DNA from: Streptomyces bluensis
Lineage (GTDB): Bacteria > Actinomycetota > Actinomycetes > Streptomycetales > Streptomycetaceae
Length of the DNA: 64,000 bases
Direction: 5' to 3'
Assembly: GCF_014650715.1 (NCBI RefSeq)
Contig: NZ_BMVM01000006.1
Coordinates: forward strand, 124,001-188,000
This document shows positions 60,436 to 64,000 of the stretch, piece after piece. A program made the position numbers and the translations under genes. Within the stretch, counting starts at the first letter, position 1, and each line of letters begins with the position of its first letter. The notes below the pieces were generated by a model. It did no database searches. It saw only the letters and a list, made by a program, of their open reading frames with translations, and was not told the DNA's origin.

Positions 60436-61866
60436 ATGGGTAGGACACTCGCGGAGAAGGTCTGGGACGACCATGTCGTCCGGCGCGCCGAGGGCGAGCC
60501 CGACCTCCTCTTCATCGATCTGCACCTGCTGCACGAGGTGACCAGCCCCCAGGCCTTCGACGGCCTCCGCAAGAGCGGCCGCACCGTGCGCCGCCTCGAC
60601 CTCACCATCGCGACCGAGGACCACAACACCCCGACCCTCGACATCGACAAGCCCATCGCCGACCCGGTCTCCCGGGTCCAGCTGGAGACGCTGCGCAAGA
60701 ACTGCGCCGACTTCGGCGTCCGGCTGCACCCGCTGGGCGACGTCGAGCAGGGCGTCGTCCACGTCGTCGGCCCGCAGCTGGGCCTGACCCAGCCCGGTAC
60801 GACGGTCGTGTGCGGTGACTCCCACACCTCCACGCACGGCGCCTTCGGCGCGCTGGCGTTCGGCATCGGCACCTCCCAGGTGGAGCACGTGCTGGCCACC
60901 CAGACGCTGCCGATGGCCCGCCCGAAGACCATGGCCATCACCGTCGAGGGCGAGCTGCCCGAGGGCGTCACCGCCAAGGACCTGATCCTGGCGATCATCG
61001 CGAAGATCGGTACGGGCGGCGGCCAGGGTTACATCCTGGAGTACCGCGGCTCCGCCATCGAGAAGCTCTCGATGGAGGCCCGCATGACCATCTGCAACAT
61101 GTCGATCGAGGCGGGCGCCCGCGCGGGCATGATCGCCCCCGACGAGACCACCTTCGCGTACCTCAAGGACCGTCCGCATGCTCCCGAGGGTGAGGACTGG
61201 GACGCGGCCGTCGCCTACTGGAAGACGCTGAGGACGGACGACGACGCCGTCTTCGACGCCGAGGTGGTCATCAACGCCGGCGAGCTGTCGCCGTTCGTCA
61301 CCTGGGGCACCAACCCCGGCCAGGGTGCGCCGCTTTCGGCATCGGTCCCCGACCCGGCTTCGTACGAGGACGCTTCGGAGCGCCTGTCCGCCGAAAAGGC
61401 CCTGGAATACATGGGGTTGACCGCCGGACAGCCCCTGCGCGACATCAAGGTGGACACCGTCTTCGTAGGTTCCTGCACCAACGGCCGCATCGAGGACCTG
61501 CGCGCCGCCGCCGCGATCCTCCGGAGCCGCAAAGTCGCCGACGGCGTACGGATGCTGGTCGTCCCCGGCTCCGCGCGCGTGGGTCTGCAGGCCGTCGACG
61601 AGGGCCTGGACCTCGTCTTCAAGGAGGCCGGTGCCGAGTGGCGGCACGCGGGCTGCTCGATGTGTCTGGGCATGAACCCCGACCAGCTCGCCCCCGGTGA
61701 GCGCTCCGCGTCCACCTCCAACCGCAACTTCGAGGGCCGGCAGGGCAAGGGCGGCCGTACGCACCTGGTCTCGCCGCAGGTCGCCGCCGCGACGGCCGTC
61801 CTGGGGCACCTGGCCTCGCCCGCCGACCTGTCCGACGCCGACACCCGTACGCCCGCTGGAGTCTGA
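60436..61866 (+). CDS. leuC: 3-isopropylmalate dehydratase large subunit
   Basis: Aconitase-family subunit (476 aa) carrying the 4Fe-4S cluster that isomerises 2- to 3-isopropylmalate, and citramalate to methylmalate. FIDLHLLHEVTSPQAFDGL opens the chain. CGDSHTSTHGAFGALAFGIGTS and FVGSCTNGRIEDL plus GCSMCLGMN hold the three cluster cysteines. ATG 60436 follows AAAGGGGA. Divergent from ndgR, its known activator in relatives. leuD follows after 6 bp. Confidence 0.96.
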   Translation: MGRTLAEKVWDDHVVRRAEGEPDLLFIDLHLLHEVTSPQAFDGLRKSGRTVRRLDLTIATEDHNTPTLDIDKPIADPVSRVQLETLRKNCADFGVRLHPLGDVEQGVVHVVGPQLGLTQPGTTVVCGDSHTSTHGAFGALAFGIGTSQVEHVLATQTLPMARPKTMAITVEGELPEGVTAKDLILAIIAKIGTGGGQGYILEYRGSAIEKLSMEARMTICNMSIEAGARAGMIAPDETTFAYLKDRPHAPEGEDWDAAVAYWKTLRTDDDAVFDAEVVINAGELSPFVTWGTNPGQGAPLSASVPDPASYEDASERLSAEKALEYMGLTAGQPLRDIKVDTVFVGSCTNGRIEDLRAAAAILRSRKVADGVRMLVVPGSARVGLQAVDEGLDLVFKEAGAEWRHAGCSMCLGMNPDQLAPGERSASTSNRNFEGRQGKGGRTHLVSPQVAAATAVLGHLASPADLSDADTRTPAGV

Positions 61867-61872
61867 AGAGCC

Positions 61873-62466
61873 ATGGAAGCATTCACCACGCACACCGGCC
61901 GGGCCGTCCCGCTGCGCCGCAGCAACGTCGACACCGACCAGATCATCCCCGCCCACTGGCTCAAGAAGGTGACCCGGGACGGATTCGAGGACGGGCTGTT
62001 CGAGGCCTGGCGCAAGGACCCGGAGTTCGTGCTCAACCGGCCCGAGCGCGAGGGCGCCACGGTCCTGGTCGCCGGTCCCGACTTCGGTACGGGCTCCTCG
62101 CGCGAGCACGCCGTGTGGGCGCTGCAGAACTACGGTTTCAAGGCCGTCATCTCGTCCCGCTTCGCCGACATCTTCCGCGGTAACTCGCTCAAGAACGGCC
62201 TGCTCACGGTCGTGCTGGAGCAGAAGATCGTGGATGCGCTGTGGGAGCTCACGGAGAAGGACGCGACTGCTGAGGTCACTGTGGACCTTGAGGCTCGTGA
62301 GGTGCGCGCCGAGGGCATCACCGCCTCCTTCGAACTGGACGAGAACTCCCGCTGGCGGCTGCTGAACGGGCTGGACGACATCTCCATCACGCTCCAGAAC
62401 GAGGCCGACATCGCCGCGTACGAGGCGAAGCGCCCCGCCCACAAGCCGCGGACGCTGGGGGTCTGA
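61873..62466 (+). CDS. leuD: 3-isopropylmalate dehydratase small subunit
   Basis: Swivelling-domain partner of LeuC (197 aa). RSNVDTDQIIPAHWLK near the start and GPDFGTGSSREHAVWAL around residue 70 are the substrate-binding signature. AVISSRFADIFRGNSLKNGLL follows. ATG 61873 is only 6 bp after leuC, one operon. Confidence 0.96.
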   Translation: MEAFTTHTGRAVPLRRSNVDTDQIIPAHWLKKVTRDGFEDGLFEAWRKDPEFVLNRPEREGATVLVAGPDFGTGSSREHAVWALQNYGFKAVISSRFADIFRGNSLKNGLLTVVLEQKIVDALWELTEKDATAEVTVDLEAREVRAEGITASFELDENSRWRLLNGLDDISITLQNEADIAAYEAKRPAHKPRTLGV

Positions 62467-62787
62467 CCCGAGGCCGGTCAGGGCCCCGTAGGTGGGCACC
62501 CCCGGGTCTGTGTGCAGGACGCACCGACTTCGGCGCAAGACCGATTCCAGCCACCGCAACATCCCTCTGTACCCCCAATCGTGGACGGTTGGGGGTACAG
62601 CTGTTTCTGGCCCCGGCAGGGGTTCCGGTGGCCTCGGGGGACCTGGCAACTCCGCAGGTTGCCAGGGGATTTGGCGGGGTACCCGACTCTTGTGGCCGCG
62701 ATATGCCGAGGCGCCCGGAAGACCGCGGGGAGACGGTAGTTGCCCCCTGCGCAGGCGACAACTCGCCCCAGATGGCACAATCTGTGC
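62467..62787 (+). other. Intergenic region with three stem-loops after leuCD
   Basis: A 321-bp gap. CTGTACCCCCAA (62567-62578)/TTGGGGGTACAG (62589-62600) is a strong terminator-like hairpin. CCTGGCAAC (62642-62650)/GTTGCCAGG (62658-62666) is a second. AGTTG...CCTGCGCAGG...CAACT near 62737-62763 is a third, just before the next gene. No protein gene is visible; a processed small RNA is possible. Confidence 0.5.
62567..62600 (+). terminator. Terminator after leuCD
   Basis: A 12-bp perfect stem with a 10-nt loop, 100 bp after the leuD stop. Confidence 0.7.
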
Positions 62788-63018
62788 ATGGAACACGACG
62801 GCCAACTCAAGCTCTATACGGCAGTCGCGGACCGACTCAAGGAAGCGCACGCAAGGGTGCGCGCATCGCAAGTCCCGGAGGGCGTACGGATGGCGCTGAC
62901 CCGGAAGCTGCTGGTCATTACGGCCGTGGCCAAGCACGACATCGCCGACGCGGCAAGGCGTCTGGAGATCTTCATGAACGACCTCGACGAGGGCCGGATC
63001 CCCGAAGAGGACCGCTGA
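62788..63018 (+). CDS. Conserved small hypothetical protein
   Basis: A 76-aa protein starting MEHDGQLKLYTAVADRLKEAHARVRA at ATG 62788. It is almost entirely helical and charged (LLVITAVAKHDIADAARRLEIFMNDLDEG). It sits between leuD and hupS, an order I recall as conserved in Streptomyces. No known domain; function unknown. Confidence 0.8.
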   Translation: MEHDGQLKLYTAVADRLKEAHARVRASQVPEGVRMALTRKLLVITAVAKHDIADAARRLEIFMNDLDEGRIPEEDR

Positions 63019-63157
63019 GGAACTCCGTGACCGTCCGAGTCCGCTGCGGCACAAGGGTGCATTAGCCCGTTTCGTGTTTGATTTGCGGTATATATCTGCC
63101 TAACGTGCGAAAAAGCTTGAACTGTTTCGTTCTGGCAATGTCTCCGAAGGGGAAGAC

Positions 63158-63784
63158 GTGAACAAGGCGCAGCTCGTAGAAGCGATTGCGGACAAGCTCG
63201 GTGGCCGCCAGCAGGCCGCCGACGCGGTCGACGCCGTACTGGACGCCATCGTCCGCGCGACGGTCGCGGGTGAACGGGTCTCGGTCACCGGTTTCGGTTC
63301 GTTCGAGAAGGTTGATCGTCCGGCCCGTTACGCCCGCAACCCGCAGACGGGTGAGCGGGTTCGGGTCAAGAAGACCTCGGTGCCCCGCTTCCGCGCTGGT
63401 CAGGGTTTCAAGGACCTGGTGAGCGGTACGAAGAAGCTGCCGCGCGGTGGCGAGGTTGCGGTGAAGAAGGCGCCCAAGGGCAGCTTGACCGGCGGTGTTT
63501 CGGCGGTCAAGAAGGCCGCGGCGAAGAAGACCACCGCGAAGAAGGCGGCGGCGAAGAAGGCGCCCGCCAAGAAGGTCACGCCCGCCGCCAAGAAGGCCGC
63601 GGCGAAGAAGGCACCCGCGAAGAAGACCACGGCCGCCGCGAAGAAGACGGCGGCGAAGAAGACCACCGCCAAGAAGGCGACGGCGAAGAAGGCCCCGGCG
63701 AAGAAGGCGACGGCCAAGAAGGCACCCGCAAAGAAGGCGACGGCACGCAAGACCACCGCCAAGAAGGCCACCACCCGCAGGTAA
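63158..63784 (+). CDS. hupS: Nucleoid protein HupS (HU domain plus Lys/Ala-rich tail)
   Basis: A 208-aa histone-like protein. Residues ~1-92 are a complete HU domain (MNKAQLVEAIADKLGG, VTGFGSFEKVDRPARYARNPQTGE). The rest is a histone-H1-like tail of about 20 AKK(A/T) units. Streptomyces have two HU proteins; the tailed one, HupS, compacts DNA during sporulation. GTG 63158 follows GAAGGGGAAGAC. It is monocistronic, between a small gene and a terminator. Confidence 0.94.
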   Translation: MNKAQLVEAIADKLGGRQQAADAVDAVLDAIVRATVAGERVSVTGFGSFEKVDRPARYARNPQTGERVRVKKTSVPRFRAGQGFKDLVSGTKKLPRGGEVAVKKAPKGSLTGGVSAVKKAAAKKTTAKKAAAKKAPAKKVTPAAKKAAAKKAPAKKTTAAAKKTAAKKTTAKKATAKKAPAKKATAKKAPAKKATARKTTAKKATTRR

Positions 63785-63805
63785 GCCGGGACGCAGACAA
63801 CCACG

Positions 63806-63844
63806 CGCCGGGCCGGACTCCCACAGGGAGCCCGGCCCGCGGCG
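63806..63844. terminator. Terminator after hupS
   Basis: CGCCGGGCCGGACTCCC and the following GGGAGCCCGGCCCGCGGCG form a long GC stem with one or two mismatches. It lies between convergent genes. Confidence 0.7.
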
Positions 63845-63923
63845 TTTCCTGGACCTCCGAGTCTCCGAGTCTCCGGGGCTGGGGCGTTGGTCACGCCCCG
63901 CAGGCCCTTCCGGCGGGGCGGAC

Positions 63924-64000
63924 TCAGAAGGTCTGCAGCGTCACCAGGGTGATCCGGCGGGTCTCGCCGTCTCCCTCGGTTTCGATGCGTACGCGCTGGC
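63924..64000 (-). CDS. 3' end of a gene cut by the window edge
   Basis: On the minus strand the frame ending at 63924 reads QRVRIETEGDGETRRITLVTLQTF then TGA. Codon use is Streptomyces-like. Only 24 residues are visible, so the product cannot be named. Confidence 0.55.
   Translation of the reverse strand, partial: QRVRIETEGDGETRRITLVTLQTF

Noticed and set aside
63470..63780. Dense direct repeats that could suggest CRISPR or a satellite
   Set aside because: They are the AAGAAG-type codons of the HupS Lys/Ala tail, in frame and of irregular spacing, with no spacers.

Overview
The window is a piece of a high-GC actinobacterial chromosome, almost certainly from a Streptomyces. The evidence is the very high GC content, the frequent GTG/TTG starts, two tandem 'conservon' (CvnABCD) operons, an IclR-type NdgR regulator divergent from leuCD, an HU protein with a long Lys/Ala tail (HupS type), and the acyl-CoA carboxylase beta/epsilon pair AccB-AccE. 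From memory, the gene order matches the core-chromosome region of Streptomyces coelicolor that carries ilvBNC, leuB, ilvE, leuCD and hup. No search could be run, so this match is recall, not a computed result.

Layout. 0.3-9.3 kb: a membrane GGDEF/EAL protein, then a branched-chain amino acid (BCAA) block (leader peptide and attenuator, ilvB, ilvN, ilvC) and serA. 9.3-16.6 kb: an MFS exporter divergent from its TetR regulator, then a four-gene oligopeptide/nickel-type ABC operon behind a Zur-like operator. 16.7-20.6 kb: a PucR regulator divergent from proline catabolism (proline dehydrogenase, P5C dehydrogenase). 20.7-25.2 kb: a broken dxs fragment, a GH97 glycosidase, a small basic protein and a purple acid phosphatase. 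25.3-30.8 kb: leuB, ilvE, a frameshifted secreted beta-propeller-like gene, and citramalate synthase cimA behind its own Ile leader and attenuator. 30.9-37.6 kb: a TPM-like membrane protein, YceI, a family 8 polysaccharide lyase, accB and accE.

37.7-43.9 kb is the accessory part. It holds the N-terminal stub of a secreted LamG/Rhs-type protein, a lipoprotein, an Imm10-like orphan immunity gene, an IS630 scar, a duplicated DUF397 start, an XRE/DUF397 pair, and a two-gene IS200/IS605 element (TnpA + TnpB). 44.0-54.6 kb: two complete paralogous conservons in tandem. 55.2-59.3 kb: an FAH-family hydrolase, gltX, a HAD hydrolase and a Gln-Glu-Glu-Gln-Glu tRNA array. 59.5-64 kb: ndgR, leuC, leuD, a small conserved gene, hupS and the edge of another gene.

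How the genes work together. Eight BCAA genes (ilvB, ilvN, ilvC, leuB, ilvE, cimA, leuC, leuD) are spread over 60 kb. At least two different cis-regulatory solutions are visible (leader-peptide attenuation at ilvB and cimA, NdgR at leuCD). gltX sits beside the Glu and Gln tRNAs that it would charge in an organism using the indirect amidation route.

The strongest unexplained signals are: (1) a 101-nt structured element present twice at equal length, with compensatory base changes, once before the ilvB promoter and once directly before leuC; (2) a Zur-box-like palindrome overlapping the promoter of the Opp-type operon, suggesting zinc or zincophore uptake; (3) a probable Ile leader-peptide attenuator for cimA; (4) six perfectly phased 13-bp repeats between the MFS and TetR genes.
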